Counted from the stretch's first letter, positions 1 to 8,650 are shown. The stretch: 64,000 bases of DNA from Acidobacteriota bacterium (GCA_016700175.1 CP065003.1:3048001-3112000); one strand, 5' to 3'. Numbers and translations are program-made. The notes: generated by a model from the letters alone, not told the origin.

Positions 1-1824
1 TGCCTTCACGGTGACGGCTGGAGAATTGCCAAACGACCTGCGTTTGTCGGCGTTAAGGACCTTGAAACTGCCAAGGTCCCGAAAGAGCTAGGGAAGAACG
101 GCATTTACGGAGAGGTTCCGGTCGTTTTTACTATCGATGAGCAAGGAAAGGTTTTACAGGCTAGAGCGTTCGCGGGCCGGCCTGAACTACGCCCTATCGC
201 AGAAGCGGCGGCGAAGGGAGTACAGTTCGAGCCGCCTCTGTTGTGCGACGGAGAAAAGGCGGTAATCCAGATAAGGAGCTACACCTTCGACAGACCGAAG
301 AGCCTGAACAAGATCGGGAAGCAGAGAGAAAAGGCCGCGGACGAGGTGGTCAAGGCTCTCGAGCGGCTTGCGAAGGACGGGACGAAACGGGATCCGGCCG
401 AGGTCTTCGAAAAGGCGTCAAGCCTTTATCAGGAGATAGGCGACAGCTTCGGGACGGCGTTCATTTCGGGTGAAACAGGACTCTATTACCTTCGGAACAA
501 GGAGTACGGCAAAGCCATCGGTCATTTGCAGGCTGCTCTGGACGGTTACAAGGCGAACGGCGCCGGCTATGAGGCCGCCCGAATGAGCCGGATAATCGGT
601 CAGATCCACGCCGCGAATGGCAGGAATGTCGAAGCGGTATCTTCCTTTGCCAGGTCGATAGAGGAGTTCGAGGAGTTTGAGGACCATACCTCAAAGGCCC
701 GTATACTCTCGGACCTGGCCGCGGTCCATATCAGCGAAGGCAAAGACGATCTTGCGCTGCGCGCCCTGGAAGAATCTGTCGTGCTCTTCGAAATGGGAAC
801 CGGAGGCCATCCTTTTCACACTTCGGTCTCGCGACTTTCGGACCACGCCGTCGCGCTGGACCGGCTCGCCAACCTGTACTTCATGCTCGGCGAGCGTGAG
901 AAGGCGCTTGAAAACTTCAGGCGCGCGCTGCCCAATCTCATCATCGTTTCCGCGAAGGAAGAAGAAGCGATGATCCGTCAGAACATCGGTTCGATCCTGC
1001 ATTCCCTCGAGGAGCGGAAGCAGGCGGCTGAGTCGTTCGAACGATCGCTGGTCCTATACAAGGAAGGCGGCAACGGGCGCCGTGCCGCAGAAGTATCGCG
1101 GCTGCTCGGAAACCTCCATTTCGAGATCGGTGACGGCAACAAGGCGATCGAATACCTGAATTCAGCGTTGAAGTTTTACCGGGATGCGGGTGACCCGCAG
1201 AACATATCGAATGTGCTCAAGGAGATCGGCCTTGTATTTCTTGCGGCAAAAGACCAACGTGCTCTCGCAAGCTTCGAAGAGGCGCTTCCGTTCGAAGCGC
1301 TCCACAGCAGCGAAGCCGAAATGGCACAGTCAGCGGCTTATCTGATGTGGGCACAGGATGCATTTGGTCAGCCCGGGGCCGCCGCTTTCTTCGGAAAGCT
1401 CACCGCCCGTTCGCTTTCAGACAGATCCCGCTCCCGAAGCCCATCCACGGCGGTTCCCGCAGCATCCGGTTTTGAGGGTTCGTTCAACAAGCTCGCCGAA
1501 ATTATGAGGGCTCAGGGCCGCGAAGCGGAAGCGGAGGAGATCGCCGGATGGTGGCGGGCTTTTGCGGACGCTGTTCCGGTCAGCGGTTCAGCGCCCGGGA
1601 CCGAACTTCCGCCGATCACTTTCACGGCTTCGGAGGCCGCACTCGCCGCTGAATACAGGGAACATCTTAGGAAGATGGCGGAGATCGGATCCCAAACTGA
1701 TCCCGCAAGGGACGGGGCGATCCGGACGGGGTCGTCTGACGCGATCGACCGGGCAGTCGGTGAATTCAGGAAGTTCCTTTCAGCGATACCTTCCAGGCTG
1801 GATCAGTCTCCCGGGGCCGGATGA
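1..1824 (+). CDS. TonB-C-like domain / TPR repeat protein, 5' end outside window
   Basis: The frame is open from base 1, so the gene begins upstream of the window. The first 80 or so codons read as the end of a TonB C-terminal-like fold (a VVFTIDEQGKVLQAR segment, then EAAAKGVQFEPP). This is followed by roughly seven tetratricopeptide-like repeats to about codon 450 (recurring pattern of G-x-x-x-x-x-x-G-x-x-x-x-A-x-x-x-F-x-x-A-L) and a less ordered C-terminal tail. A TTG at 241 could be mistaken for a start, but the coding sense upstream of it makes that unlikely. The likely role is an envelope-associated scaffold; the partner is unknown. The TPR call is firm and the TonB-C call moderate. Confidence 0.8.
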   Translation, partial: CLHGDGWRIAKRPAFVGVKDLETAKVPKELGKNGIYGEVPVVFTIDEQGKVLQARAFAGRPELRPIAEAAAKGVQFEPPLLCDGEKAVIQIRSYTFDRPKSLNKIGKQREKAADEVVKALERLAKDGTKRDPAEVFEKASSLYQEIGDSFGTAFISGETGLYYLRNKEYGKAIGHLQAALDGYKANGAGYEAARMSRIIGQIHAANGRNVEAVSSFARSIEEFEEFEDHTSKARILSDLAAVHISEGKDDLALRALEESVVLFEMGTGGHPFHTSVSRLSDHAVALDRLANLYFMLGEREKALENFRRALPNLIIVSAKEEEAMIRQNIGSILHSLEERKQAAESFERSLVLYKEGGNGRRAAEVSRLLGNLHFEIGDGNKAIEYLNSALKFYRDAGDPQNISNVLKEIGLVFLAAKDQRALASFEEALPFEALHSSEAEMAQSAAYLMWAQDAFGQPGAAAFFGKLTARSLSDRSRSRSPSTAVPAASGFEGSFNKLAEIMRAQGREAEAEEIAGWWRAFADAVPVSGSAPGTELPPITFTASEAALAAEYREHLRKMAEIGSQTDPARDGAIRTGSSDAIDRAVGEFRKFLSAIPSRLDQSPGAG

Positions 1825-2032
1825 TTCTCCGGTTAAGTCGAGTTTCATTCACGGCCAACGAGGGGGTTTCTGCCCGTCGGATGCGGACGCTAAAGCGGCT
1901 TGATTCCTCCCAGGCGCCTCCCGGAAAGGCAAGCCTTTCCGCACGCCACGGCGGCAGAGCCGCGAGAAGTGTCTGCCGGTCGGAGCGCTGATCTCGGCCA
2001 AGAGAAGTATCGGCAGAAAAGGTGCCCTTGCC

Positions 2033-2070
2033 TAAACTCGATAGGCTGAAGCCTATCGTACCTCGCCGCT
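2033..2070. repeat. Dispersed palindromic repeat (family C)
   Basis: The core CGATAGGCTGAAGCCTATCG is a 20-base palindrome followed by TACCTCG. The same core with the same flank recurs near 35829, 38680-38830, 41181 and several times in 47889-48275. The rest of the gap 1825-2116 shows nothing coding. Confidence 0.8.
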
Positions 2071-2080
2071 CTTCCCAATC

Positions 2081-2110
2081 TTGCCGAACTATCCCACACA
2101 GTAGTATAGT
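2081..2110 (+). promoter_or_regulatory. Possible sigma70-type promoter of the HigBA-like pair
   Basis: TTGCCG (2081-2086) and TATAGT (2105-2110) are separated by 18 bases. The predicted start of transcription falls on or next to the toxin ATG at 2117, and no Shine-Dalgarno sequence is visible, so the toxin mRNA may be leaderless. Confidence 0.4.
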
Positions 2111-2116
2111 CCTTGA

Positions 2117-2464
2117 ATGGCAAAGCTCCTCACCTTTGTCGAGACGGAAGTATTCAGGAAGTCGCTGGATCGACACACCGATCTGAGTACATTGTTCGCC
2201 ATTCAGGCGGATCTGATTGAAGACCCCGAACGCGGAGATCTCGTACCGGGAACGGGCGGGCTAAGGAAAGCAAGAGCGGCGGATAGGCGATCAAGGAAAG
2301 GCAAGCGCGGCGGGTTTAGATTTATCTATCTATACTTAAAAGAGCCCGGTATTGTTTATCTGCTTTATCTTTATCCGAAGTCTGCGAAGGCAGATCTAAC
2401 GTCAGAGGACAAGCACGCATTGGCTAGGTTGGCGGCCGCGATAAAGGACTGTTATCGGAGCTAG
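2117..2464 (+). CDS. higB: RelE/HigB-type mRNA interferase toxin (HigB-2-like)
   Basis: The 115-residue basic protein has the HigB-2 signature: an N-terminal FVET..F..S segment, then DPERGDLVPGTGGLRKAR and KRGGFRFIYLY, and a C-terminal LLYLYPKSAKADL strand. Length matches the family. Family members cleave mRNA in the ribosomal A site and are neutralised by a helix-turn-helix antitoxin encoded just downstream, which is the arrangement here: the next gene begins 5 bases after the stop. Toxin-first order is typical of HigBA. Possibly leaderless. Confidence 0.85.
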   Translation: MAKLLTFVETEVFRKSLDRHTDLSTLFAIQADLIEDPERGDLVPGTGGLRKARAADRRSRKGKRGGFRFIYLYLKEPGIVYLLYLYPKSAKADLTSEDKHALARLAAAIKDCYRS

Positions 2465-2469
2465 AATGA

Positions 2470-2763
2470 ATGGGAAAGTTTGCTGAAGATCTGAAGAAGA
2501 GCCTGAAGGAGGCATCCGAGCACGCACGCGGAAAGAAGGAGTTGCGAACTACGGTACTGGCCGAGCCCCCGAAAGAACTGACGAACGATGAGATCAGATC
2601 GATCAGGGAGAAACTCCGGGTATCGCAGGCCGTCTTCGCCCGCGCATTGAACGTGTCTGTGAGGACCTATCAGGCGTGGGAGCAAGGCCTTCGAAAGCCG
2701 TCCGGACCTTCTCTTAAATTGCTCGCGATCGCGAAGAGGCACCCGGAAATTGTACTGCGGTAA
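2470..2763 (+). CDS. higA: HigA-type antitoxin, XRE-family helix-turn-helix
   Basis: The 97-residue protein has a charged helical N-terminus (about residues 1-40) followed by a HigA-2-type HTH (about 41-97) containing IREKLRVSQAVFARALNVS and TYQAWEQGLRKPSG. It should bind and neutralise the preceding toxin and repress the shared promoter. The start at 2470 is chosen because it is the only in-frame ATG close to the toxin stop; the two are probably translated from one mRNA. Confidence 0.85.
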   Translation: MGKFAEDLKKSLKEASEHARGKKELRTTVLAEPPKELTNDEIRSIREKLRVSQAVFARALNVSVRTYQAWEQGLRKPSGPSLKLLAIAKRHPEIVLR

Positions 2764-2790
2764 ATGTGCTGCGGAAGCGGGGTTAATTTC

Positions 2791-2816
2791 CCAAATGCCC
2801 CCAACGGAGCATTTGG
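2791..2816. other. Hairpin downstream of the HigBA-like pair
   Basis: CCAAATGC and GCATTTGG form an 8-bp stem around a 10-base loop. No U-run follows on either strand, so it is a hairpin or operator-like element rather than a clear terminator. Confidence 0.45.
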
Positions 2817-2836
2817 CAAATGGTTGCTGACGACGA

Positions 2837-3340
2837 GTGAAGAACTCAGCGATGAATTCGAGGTTCGACGAAAGGGCGTTTAGAAGTCAGGTATTTAGCG
2901 AATACCTGTTCCTGCGCAAACTTGAGGAGTCAACAAAGGGTGTTACGGAGAACCCGGACCGGAGCCCAAAGGAGATTGCCAAAAAGCACGGTTGCCTCTC
3001 AGGGCTCTTTATGCCCGCCATAAACAAGATGGCGAGACTTGCCGCAGACAAAACTTACGAACAAAAGCAGGTCAACGAGGATCGTGGGGGTGCTAAGGAA
3101 TTACTGGATCGAAAGGAGATTAAGGATCGGCTTTGTCCCCGTCTGACCGAACTCCCTGGTCAGTCGCTGCTTCCTGAGGAGCTTGAGATAAAGATAATCC
3201 GTATCCTGGTCGAAGAACTTGCAAGTGAAACTGAAATTGAAGAACCGCTGTTAGAAAGAAACCCTTCGAAATTCGCACAATTGGCGATGGAAGTTTTGGA
3301 TAGGGGAATTGAGAACTGCTGTGCATCTCGCCAGAATTGA
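2837..3340 (+). CDS. Hypothetical protein, unrecognised
   Basis: An open frame of 167 codons from a GTG (2837), with an in-frame ATG at 2852 as the alternative start. The product is highly charged and mostly helical, with no signal peptide or membrane segment. Residues 38-60 have an S-P-K-E-I-A-K-K-H-G pattern that could be a degenerate helix-turn-helix. It lies on the same strand 73 bases after the antitoxin. Codon use is less GC-biased than its neighbours. No function can be assigned, and the possibility that it is not a gene remains. Confidence 0.5.
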   Translation: MKNSAMNSRFDERAFRSQVFSEYLFLRKLEESTKGVTENPDRSPKEIAKKHGCLSGLFMPAINKMARLAADKTYEQKQVNEDRGGAKELLDRKEIKDRLCPRLTELPGQSLLPEELEIKIIRILVEELASETEIEEPLLERNPSKFAQLAMEVLDRGIENCCASRQN

Positions 3341-3571
3341 ACCGAATTGAGGCGATTGAGGAAACACAGGCCTTACGTCCTAACCGCCCTTGTCCTGAAT
3401 CTGCGATTCTTTACCAGTCGGCAGCTGTCCGGAAACGCGCAGGCTTAACGCGAGGCAGGCAAACTCATCGGGAAGCAGGGAAGCAAGTCGGAAATCAATA
3501 CTGAATGGAAGTCTGAGACACCGGCCGATCGAAATCCCATCTCTTACATCCTGTTCATCCTGTCTTTTTCT

Positions 3572-4969
3572 TCACACCGGAATGAACGTGACCATCAGGC
3601 ACTGGCAGACCGTGATCACGACGAACGGAATGAAGAGGTAACCCATGATGTCGCGGGCGGAGAGCCTCAAGCCGGCGCACATCACCGGAGTGATGATCAG
3701 AATGAAGAAGGGCTGCAGCAGGTTCGTCGTCGTTTCGCCGTAGGCGATCGCAAGCGAAGCCTTCGCCACCATCGCCATTTGAACATCCGGCGGCAGGCCG
3801 GCTCCGAGGTCCTTTACCGCTGAGATCACGCTTGGCGCCAGGACGGCGAACTCGCCTCCCGCCGAAGGGATGGCGAAGTTGATGACCGCGCCCGCGAGGT
3901 ACGAATAGACGGGATAAGTGAGCATCGAGCCGCCGGACGCCATCGCGGAGCCGATCGTCGCGCCGAGCCCTGTGTGGATCATGATCCCCATGATTCCGGC
4001 GTAGAAAGGATACTGGAAAACGATCCCCGAGATATTGGAGCACGCCCGCTTCATTGCGATCACGTATCGCATCGGCGTCTGGTGAAGAAGCAATCCGAAC
4101 ATCAGGAACGTGAAGATCATGATGTTCAGGTTCAGGTCGAGGCCGGAGGTCGCGAAGTAATAGAAAATATAAGAGCCGCCCATCGCGAAAATGATAAGCG
4201 ACAGGATCCGGCTGTTGTTAAGCGCGTCGGAAACGGCCCAATAAGGAAGTTTCAGGTCCTGCGCTTCTTCAGCGATGGTCCGCGTCTCTTCCTGCTCGCC
4301 TTTGGCGCGTAGGTCCTTCATCTCGACCGCGGACCCTTCCCGGGGCCGCAGGAAGTACATAAGCAGCGGCGGAACCGCCACGTAAAAGGCGATCATCGCA
4401 AGGTTCAGAGGAGATCCAAGCGTTAGCGAAGTCGGCACCTTCCCGCTGAGTATTCCTGCCTCGATCAGAAAATTCCCGTCCGTGTTCAGCACCAGCGGGA
4501 TCGAGCTCGAGAGCCCGGTCACCCATCCGCCGCCCGAAAGGTAGACGCACGCGACGAGATACCGGTAATCGATCCCGCCCACCCGCTCGGCGAGCTTTCG
4601 CGCGAGCACGGCGGTAACGACAAGCCATCCCCAGCTTATGTAGGTGAAGAAGTATCCGGCGACGACTACGAAGACATAGACCTTGGCGGGAGTGCTGATG
4701 TATCGCGTAAGCCTGTCGATAAGCTTCCCGACCAGCGTCGAGAGCGCGATAGCGAAGCCGGTGGCGAGGATCAGCACCATCTGCATCCCGAACTCGAGAA
4801 GGCTCCAGAACCCCTTGTACCATCCGGAGATTATCGTCATCGGGCCCGCGCCGACCGTAGCTGCTGCAAGTACTGCGCAGATCAGTGTCAGCAGGATCGC
4901 GAACACGAATGAATCCGGCATGTAACGCTTAAAGGCGTCGACGAACCCGTTGCCTGTACTCTCAGTCAT
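3572..4969 (-). CDS. atoE: Short-chain fatty acid transporter, AtoE/TIGR00366 type
   Basis: The 465-residue, very hydrophobic protein has about 10-12 membrane segments and one charged cytoplasmic loop near residues 205-235. Segments typical of the AtoE family include FKRYMPDSFVFAILLT at the N-terminus, SWGWLVVTAVLARKLA, and IPSAGGEFAVLAPSV plus YGETTTNLLQPFF toward the C-terminus. Length is normal for the family, whose members are proposed to import acetoacetate, butyrate and similar acids. It overlaps the upstream phosphatase gene by 8 bases, so the two are translationally coupled. Confidence 0.9.
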   Translation of the reverse strand: MTESTGNGFVDAFKRYMPDSFVFAILLTLICAVLAAATVGAGPMTIISGWYKGFWSLLEFGMQMVLILATGFAIALSTLVGKLIDRLTRYISTPAKVYVFVVVAGYFFTYISWGWLVVTAVLARKLAERVGGIDYRYLVACVYLSGGGWVTGLSSSIPLVLNTDGNFLIEAGILSGKVPTSLTLGSPLNLAMIAFYVAVPPLLMYFLRPREGSAVEMKDLRAKGEQEETRTIAEEAQDLKLPYWAVSDALNNSRILSLIIFAMGGSYIFYYFATSGLDLNLNIMIFTFLMFGLLLHQTPMRYVIAMKRACSNISGIVFQYPFYAGIMGIMIHTGLGATIGSAMASGGSMLTYPVYSYLAGAVINFAIPSAGGEFAVLAPSVISAVKDLGAGLPPDVQMAMVAKASLAIAYGETTTNLLQPFFILIITPVMCAGLRLSARDIMGYLFIPFVVITVCQCLMVTFIPV

Positions 4970-6089
4970 CGTTCACGTTCGATTCTCCGTCCAGCTTTGT
5001 GTCATTCTTCCGCTCGGCCTCGCGGACCTTTTGATTGGCTTCCTTTATGTCTTCGGTCTCAGGTTCCGGCTGTTCTTGCTCTTTTTCGGCGCCGTTCTCA
5101 AGGCTGAGCACAGCGAGGATCGGGAAGTGGTCGGAGCCAATACTGTCGAGTCTTCTCAATTCCACCAGCCGGAAATGCGGGGAATGAAAAATATGATCGA
5201 GCGGAAACCGCAGAAACGGATATTCGGTGTGGAACGAATTGTACATACCGCGGCCCTTTCGCGGGTCGAGCATTCCGCTGATCTTCTGGAACAGCTTCGT
5301 GGTGCGCGACCAGGCGACATCGTTCATATCGCCCGCAATTATAGCCGGCACGCCCTTCTCCCGGACGAGTTTTCCGACAAGCACGAGCTCTGCGTCGCGC
5401 TCGGTGGATTCGCCGGTTTCCGAAGGCACGGGAGGCCTCGGATGGACTCCGTAGAAACGGATCACTTCCCCGGAAGGCATACGGACGCCGGTGTGGATCG
5501 ACGGCACGTCCTTTTCGACGATGAACTTCACCTCGGTCCCGACCAGCTCCAACCGGGAATACATCGCCATCCCATAGGCATTGTCCTGCGGCCGTTCGAC
5601 GGCGTGCGGATGGCTCTTCTTCAACTTCTGGATCCGGCTGATCCATTTCTCGTCCGTCTCGGCGAGAAGTATCACGTCGGGATCGGCCTCATCGACGGCG
5701 GCCAGAAGCCTGTCCGTCCGGTCGTTTTCGACAAGTACGTTCGAGATCAGGATGCGAATCGTCTGCGAATCGGCTCGCGATCTTGCTGGCTCAACCTCCT
5801 TGGGATAAAGAGGCGTGTACGGAAGTATCGCGTGGACCTGGTAAATGACCGCGACAGTAGCGAATGCTGCGGCCGTCAGGTCAAAAAAAGAAAGCGGCGT
5901 GGAGAAGATCAGGAGAAGCGCGACGGAAAGCGTACCCGCCAGCGCGATCTGGATCCTCGGAAAGTCGCCGATCCGGACCGGCCAGAAGCTGAGCGGAAGT
6001 ACGGGCGCCGCGGTCAACGCGATCACGATCGCGGCGAGTGCATATGAAAAGTAATCCAGCGCGGTGATCAGCGCCGACTGATTATCCAT
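4962..6089 (-). CDS. Membrane-anchored endonuclease/exonuclease/phosphatase family protein
   Basis: Residues 8-92 form three hydrophobic helices. The EEP fold follows (about 108-330), with the family motifs NVLVEN, LLAETDEKW, GVHPRPP, IIAGDMNDV and a closing SDHFPILAV; the GDMND and SDH residues are catalytic. The C-terminal 45 residues are Glu/Lys-rich and disordered. This YafD-like architecture places the hydrolase outside or at the membrane; the substrate (nucleic acid, phosphoinositide-like or other phosphodiester) cannot be read from sequence. It is upstream of, and overlaps, the transporter gene. Confidence 0.87.
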   Translation of the reverse strand: MDNQSALITALDYFSYALAAIVIALTAAPVLPLSFWPVRIGDFPRIQIALAGTLSVALLLIFSTPLSFFDLTAAAFATVAVIYQVHAILPYTPLYPKEVEPARSRADSQTIRILISNVLVENDRTDRLLAAVDEADPDVILLAETDEKWISRIQKLKKSHPHAVERPQDNAYGMAMYSRLELVGTEVKFIVEKDVPSIHTGVRMPSGEVIRFYGVHPRPPVPSETGESTERDAELVLVGKLVREKGVPAIIAGDMNDVAWSRTTKLFQKISGMLDPRKGRGMYNSFHTEYPFLRFPLDHIFHSPHFRLVELRRLDSIGSDHFPILAVLSLENGAEKEQEQPEPETEDIKEANQKVREAERKNDTKLDGESNVNDD

Positions 6090-6168
6090 CCGAACCTCTC
6101 CTGAACCGGGTCGCCAACGAGCATAAACGGTAACGCCGATTCAGAAAAGCCCGGTCACCGGCCGAACG

Positions 6169-6291
6169 CTAGCGTTCTGTCGGCGAATCCTCCTTATCGA
6201 CCATCAGCAGTGTCACTTCGGCGAAGATCGCGTACACGACCGACATCAGAACAAGGAAACCGATGAAAAAGATCAATAGGTCAGTAGTCAT
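6169..6291 (-). CDS. 40-residue single-pass membrane protein
   Basis: The minus strand encodes MTTDLLIFFIGFLVLMSV followed by a short charged tail ending SPTER. A very strong Shine-Dalgarno sequence (AGGAGGTGA) precedes two consecutive ATGs; the second (6291) has the better spacing (6 bases). The start lies only 11 bases after the stop of the 57-residue gene upstream, so the two are probably co-translated. One hydrophobic helix (residues 4-28). Function unknown. It precedes the phosphatase-transporter pair on the same strand and could be an accessory subunit, which is inference only. Confidence 0.65.
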   Translation of the reverse strand: MTTDLLIFFIGFLVLMSVVYAIFAEVTLLMVDKEDSPTER

Positions 6292-6302
6292 CATTCACCT
6301 CC

Positions 6303-6476
6303 TCATTTTCTGAAGTACCGGCCGGCGGTCAGGATGGAGGGCACCCAGAGGCCGACGAAGATCGCGGCCTGCTTGTTGTAAGTTACATCTCCCCCGAGGA
6401 CACCGAACCATAGGGAAATGGAAAATAGGAACGAAACCAGCGCCGCTCCCATTATCAAATAGTCTGATCGTCTCAT
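6303..6476 (-). CDS. 57-residue two-pass membrane protein
   Basis: An ATG at 6476 opens a 57-codon frame: a basic start (MRRSDYLIMG), a hydrophobic helix to about residue 27, a short loop with DVTYNKQAA, then a second helix (about 38-51) and a basic end (GRYFRK). The positive-inside pattern supports a real two-pass membrane protein. A GGGA lies upstream at Shine-Dalgarno distance. It and the 40-residue gene are transcribed toward the phosphatase and transporter genes. I do not recognise the family. Confidence 0.65.
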   Translation of the reverse strand: MRRSDYLIMGAALVSFLFSISLWFGVLGGDVTYNKQAAIFVGLWVPSILTAGRYFRK

Positions 6477-6672
6477 CGTTGTGTTATCTCCCGGCGCGGC
6501 GCGCAGCCGTGGCGAACCTCGCCTGTCGTGTTCTTAAAACCCTATCACACTCGTTAAAGCATTCTTTTACACCATTTAGCTTCGACATAAATGGTGCTTC
6601 GGATTCAGTCATCAAGGATACAATCCGGGAGAATCACTCGGAATCTAGCTCAAAAAGGGTCGAAAAAAGGTA

Positions 6673-6719
6673 ATGCCGGACCCTTGCGCAGCGAGTTGCT
6701 GCGTCCGAGGATCCGGCAT
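6673..6719 (-). terminator. Intrinsic terminator of the zinc-ribbon gene
   Basis: ATGCCGGA (6673-6680) pairs with TCCGGCAT (6712-6719), and an inner stem GCAGC/GCTGC lies inside. Reading on the minus strand the hairpin is followed by a run of six T (6664-6669). It sits 21 bases after the stop of the minus-strand gene ending at 6741. The rest of 6477-6740 shows nothing coding. Confidence 0.75.
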
Positions 6720-6740
6720 AAGTTCTCTGTCCGGAGTTGT

Positions 6741-7106
6741 TTACCGGGAATGGATCAGCCTTCGAAGGCGGTCCGGAAACAATACGTCGATCATCCTGTT
6801 CTCAAGGACCTCAACGACCTTTCCCCGCCCGAACGCGTCGTGCTCCATTATCTGTCCCGATTTGTACGTTTTTGAAGGATCGTAGGGGTCGCCCGACTTC
6901 TGCTTGCTCTTATCCGGCTTGAGCTTTGCGGAGCTCGCCTTGAAAGTGCCTACGGTTCCGCATTCCGAGCAAATGACCCTCGATACCCGGCCAAGCTTAG
7001 TGACCGATTTTACGATGTGTCCCAGCTGTTCATCGCATTCCGGACACACTTTTTCGACCCTGTCGCCAACGCTGTAACCGTTATCCTTTGCGGTTGAAGT
7101 AGCCAT
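6741..7106 (-). CDS. Small zinc-ribbon protein with a Tudor/KOW-like C-terminus
   Basis: The 121-residue protein has two Cys pairs, CPEC (about 21-24) and CSEC (about 46-49), which fit one zinc ribbon. After a lysine-rich linker, residues 80-121 read G-Q-I-M-E-H-D-A-F-G-R-G-K-V-V-E-V and end FPDRLRRLI. That resembles the small beta-barrel found at the C-terminus of UvrD/PcrA and in CarD-like factors. It is likely a nucleic-acid- or RNA-polymerase-associated factor, but no precise function is visible. Transcription ends at the hairpin at 6673-6719. Confidence 0.65.
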   Translation of the reverse strand: MATSTAKDNGYSVGDRVEKVCPECDEQLGHIVKSVTKLGRVSRVICSECGTVGTFKASSAKLKPDKSKQKSGDPYDPSKTYKSGQIMEHDAFGRGKVVEVLENRMIDVLFPDRLRRLIHSR

Positions 7107-7440
7107 AAACTGCTAATACCTTACCATAAAATACCGATTTCCCGTGTCTGGAGCGTCGCCACTCTGAGGCATTTGGACCGCGGGCGTCCCCGCCCGCACC
7201 GGTTCTTCCCAATCTTTTGGACCGCGTGCGTCCCCGCCCGCATTTCTGCCGCCGCTAAAGCGGCTCCGGAATCATGTCTCCGTTTCTCCGTGGGTTCCGC
7301 CTTCGGCTCCACCCACGGCTAAAAGCAGGTCGTCGCTGCGCGACTCTGGTTGTAACCCTCTATGACCCGACAGACCCGACAGAACCGACAGACCGAACAG
7401 ACCGAATCGACTGAACAGACCGAACAGACTCAACAGACTG
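7107..7440. repeat. Gap with family A palindrome and GACAGACC-type short tandem repeats
   Basis: 7288-7320 holds a family A palindrome (CCGTGGGTTCCGCC ... CCACCCACGG) followed by the usual flank AGCAGGTCGTCGC. 7370-7440 is an imperfect 9-10 base tandem repeat (GACCCGACA, GAACAGACC) that runs directly into the helicase stop codon. Copies of GGACCGCGNGCGTCCCCGCC at 7168 and 7218 form a short direct repeat. Confidence 0.7.
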
Positions 7441-8598
7441 TTAAGCCGCAAGCGCAGTCAAGGTCCGTTTCCGTACCGCTCTCGGACTGAATTCCGGATG
7501 CTCGACGCGCTCGATGCTCTTCTCGGTAAGCCTCTCGATGCTTCGCATCGCGAGTTCCTCGATCGGGCTTACGAAGGTGATGGCCTGTCCCAGGCGACCC
7601 GCGCGCCCGGTCCTTCCTACCCTGTGGACATAATCCTCAGGAGGCGAAGGCACGTCATAGTTAACAACGTGCGTGACCGAATCAATATCGATCCCGCGGC
7701 TGGCAATGTCCGTGGCGACCAGCACCTGTTTGTTTCCGGACTTGAAATCCCGAAGCTCCCTTTCCCTCTGCGACTGCGTCCTGTCGGAATGTATGATCCC
7801 GGCATTCAGATCGCGTGCATTCAGGATGTGGGCAAGTCTGTCGGCTCCGCGCTTGGTCGCCGTAAAGATGATTACCTTTTCCAGGTCTTCGTTCTCGAGA
7901 AGATCCAGAAGCAGGGCGATCTTTGAGTTGCCGGGAACCGAGTACGCGATCTCATCGATCGTACGTGCGGGCTTGTTTCTGGGGCTCGCTTCTACGAATT
8001 CCGGATCTTCCATCATTGAGTAGGCAAGGCCCTTCACCGAGTCCGGCATCGTCGCCGAAAATAGAAGGTTCTGCCTTTCCTTCGGAAGGAATGAAAGGAT
8101 CCGGTTGATCTGCGGAAGAAAGCCCATATCGAGCATCCTGTCCGCCTCGTCCAGGACCAGCGTTTTGACTGTCCGAAGATCGAGGTTACCGCGCTCTACG
8201 TGATCGATAAGCCTTCCGGGCGTGGCGATCACGGTGTTCACGCCGTCTCTTAGCTTCTTTGTTTGCTTGTTGATATTGGCGCCGCCGATCAGGCAGACGC
8301 TCCTAAGATTTTTGGGTGCGAAGAGAAGGTAGTCCTTCTCGATCTGCATCGCGAGTTCGCGCGTCGGCGCTACGACAAGGAGCTGCACTCCGGGCCTGCG
8401 CTCGCGGATCATCGCGTCAAGGGCGGGCAGCAGGAAAGCCGCCGTCTTGCCGGTGCCGGTCTCGGCACAGGCTATCAGGTCAATTCCCTCCATTACGAGA
8501 GGGATGGCCTTCGCCTGGATAGGCGTCGGCTCTGTAAAATTCTGGGATTCACATCGGCGCAATAGCGCGTCATTCAGTCCCAATTCACTGAAGTTCAT
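7441..8598 (-). CDS. DEAD-box ATP-dependent RNA helicase (RhlE/CsdA-like)
   Basis: The two RecA-like domains carry every family motif in order: the Q motif (FTEPTPIQ), AETGTGKT, PTRELA, TPGRL, DEAD, SAT, then HSDRTQ, DIASRGID and HRVGRTGRAGR. The short basic tail lacks an added RNA-binding domain. I start at the ATG of MNFSEL (8598), because AAAGGAAA just before it is the ribosome binding site; an upstream TTG would put that site inside the gene. A terminator at 8621-8650 separates it from the RRM gene upstream. The two could still be linked by read-through; joint action on structured RNA is inference. Confidence 0.92.
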   Translation of the reverse strand: MNFSELGLNDALLRRCESQNFTEPTPIQAKAIPLVMEGIDLIACAETGTGKTAAFLLPALDAMIRERRPGVQLLVVAPTRELAMQIEKDYLLFAPKNLRSVCLIGGANINKQTKKLRDGVNTVIATPGRLIDHVERGNLDLRTVKTLVLDEADRMLDMGFLPQINRILSFLPKERQNLLFSATMPDSVKGLAYSMMEDPEFVEASPRNKPARTIDEIAYSVPGNSKIALLLDLLENEDLEKVIIFTATKRGADRLAHILNARDLNAGIIHSDRTQSQRERELRDFKSGNKQVLVATDIASRGIDIDSVTHVVNYDVPSPPEDYVHRVGRTGRAGRLGQAITFVSPIEELAMRSIERLTEKSIERVEHPEFSPRAVRKRTLTALAA

Positions 8599-8620
8599 AA
8601 ATTTCCTTTTCAAAGAAAAA

Positions 8621-8650
8621 GTGCCCGGCTGTTAACAAAAAGCCGGGCAC
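8621..8650 (-). terminator. Intrinsic terminator between the RRM gene and the helicase
   Basis: GTGCCCGGCT and AGCCGGGCAC form a 10-bp stem; on the minus strand it is followed by TTTTTCTTT. It ends the RRM transcript and lies only 23 bases upstream of the helicase start, so partial read-through could set helicase expression. Confidence 0.85.

Noticed and set aside
4950..6047. 365-codon open frame on the plus strand
   Set aside because: Antisense shadow of the EEP phosphatase gene, whose motifs are unambiguous.
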